DNA of 64,000 nucleotides from Limnohabitans sp. TEGF004 (GTDB lineage: Bacteria; Pseudomonadota; Gammaproteobacteria; Burkholderiales; Burkholderiaceae_C): positions 930,001-994,000 of the forward strand of contig NZ_AP027056.1 in the NCBI RefSeq assembly GCF_027924965.1. Direction: 5' to 3'. A model generated the notes under the pieces. It made no database searches. It was not told the origin of the DNA and saw only the letters and a list, made by a program, of their open reading frames with translations. Numbering within the stretch: the stretch's first letter is position 1; every line of letters starts with the position of its first letter. Both the position numbers and the translations under genes were made by a program. Of the stretch, positions 63,418-64,000 are shown in pieces.

Positions 63418-64000
63418 ATGTTGACTGCTTTGGTTGTTATTTTTGTCTTGGCCTATGCTGCCATCGCGTTTGAGCATCCGCTCAAAATTAACAAATCTGC
63501 ATCGGCTTTGGTGGGGGCAGGTTTGTTGTGGACCATCTACGCTGTGAACACAGGGGATGCCCATGTGGTGAGTGAGCACCTGAGCGAGTCGCTCATCAGT
63601 ACGGCGCAGATCGTGTTCTTTTTGATGGGGGCCATGGCCATCGTTGAAGTGGTGGATGCGCACAATGGTTTTGAAGTCATCACCTCACGCATCAAAACCA
63701 CGAAGCTCTCAAGCCTGATGTGGTTGGTGGGTTTTGTGACGTTTTTTCTGAGCGCTATTTTGGACAACCTCACAACGACCATCGTCATGGTGTCGTTGAT
63801 GAAGAAGCTACTCGACAAACGTGAAGACCGTTTGTTCTTTGCCGGCATCATCATCATCGCGGCCAATGCAGGCGGTGCTTGGTCACCCATTGGTGATGTG
63901 ACCACCACCATGCTTTGGATTGGCGGGCAAATCACCGCTTTGGAAATCATCAAAGGCTTGTTCTTACCGTCATTGGTGAACTTGTTGGTGCCGTTGTTTG
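63418..64000 (+). CDS. nhaD: NhaD-type sodium:proton antiporter (3' end outside window)
   Basis: Inner-membrane Na+/H+ antiporter of the ion transporter superfamily. The first 194 residues are in the window, starting at the ATG at 63418 behind TTTGGAGC. Visible signatures: VIFVLAYAAIAFEHPLKINKSASAL, FFLMGAMAIVEVVDAHNGFEVI, FFLSAILDNLTTTIVMVSL and ANAGGAWSPIGDVTTTMLWIGG, with several membrane spans. NhaD supports sodium and pH homeostasis in many aquatic bacteria. The C-terminus is cut by the window edge. Confidence 0.92.
   Translation, partial: MLTALVVIFVLAYAAIAFEHPLKINKSASALVGAGLLWTIYAVNTGDAHVVSEHLSESLISTAQIVFFLMGAMAIVEVVDAHNGFEVITSRIKTTKLSSLMWLVGFVTFFLSAILDNLTTTIVMVSLMKKLLDKREDRLFFAGIIIIAANAGGAWSPIGDVTTTMLWIGGQITALEIIKGLFLPSLVNLLVPLF

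Overview
The window comes from a betaproteobacterium, most likely Comamonadaceae (Limnohabitans/Rhodoferax/Comamonas-like). The evidence is G+C near 55%, an isc operon in betaproteobacterial order, an intracellular PHB depolymerase plus phasin, Bug/TctC-type binding proteins, and a protocatechuate 4,5-cleavage (lig/pmd) cluster. I count about 61 protein genes, one tRNA, one tRNA fragment, and several operators and terminators. The genus is inference; protein families are assigned from motifs seen in the translations.

Layout: 1-5343 holds a cut-off PHB depolymerase, a DODA-type dioxygenase, an aromatic/aspartate aminotransferase and uvrB. 5421-10780 is a full iscR-iscS-iscU-iscA-hscB-hscA-fdx operon behind a recognisable IscR site, followed by dnaQ and tRNA-Val(CAC). 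11565-14526 is a small A+T-richer island bounded by direct repeats of the tRNA-Val 3' half. It carries LysR, RraA-like aldolase and TctC genes but no integrase. 14716-23405 contains a TPR protein, a LysR regulator and the divergent lig operon: ModA-like, ligJ, ligK, tctC, ligI, ligA, ligB, ligC.

23464-38947 is a second catabolic region. It has an orphan TRAP binding protein, three IclR regulators, two ketosteroid-dehydrogenase-like flavoproteins (one fused to NIPSNAP), an AroE-like dehydrogenase, a TIM-barrel enzyme with dehydroshikimate-dehydratase-type metal ligands, a complete Liv-type ABC transporter and a Gfo/Idh oxidoreductase. 38983-50978 is a third catabolic region: Gfo/Idh, TauE-like exporter, TetR, TRAP dctQMP, aroQ, an NAD-type aroE paralogue, a VOC/HPPD-like protein, a dehydroshikimate dehydratase, an aldo-keto reductase, LysR and a second LigAB-like pair. 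51058-64000 is mainly housekeeping: rpoD, dnaG, OsmC-YcaO, SDR, patatin lipoprotein, phasin, an HDAC-like deacetylase, nitroreductase, pncB and a partial nhaD.

How it fits together (inference from family knowledge): TRAP and/or Liv transporters import hydroaromatic acids such as quinate or shikimate. AroE-type dehydrogenases, AroQ and dehydroshikimate dehydratase turn these into protocatechuate. LigAB, LigC, LigI, LigJ and LigK then convert it to pyruvate and oxaloacetate. The OMA tautomerase LigU and a PQQ quinate dehydrogenase are not in the window. The strongest candidate for an undescribed system is 24605-38947, where paired KstD-like flavoenzymes, AroE-like and DSD-like enzymes and a transporter sit under three IclR regulators. 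It looks like a pathway that aromatises a cyclic keto acid and feeds the lig route.
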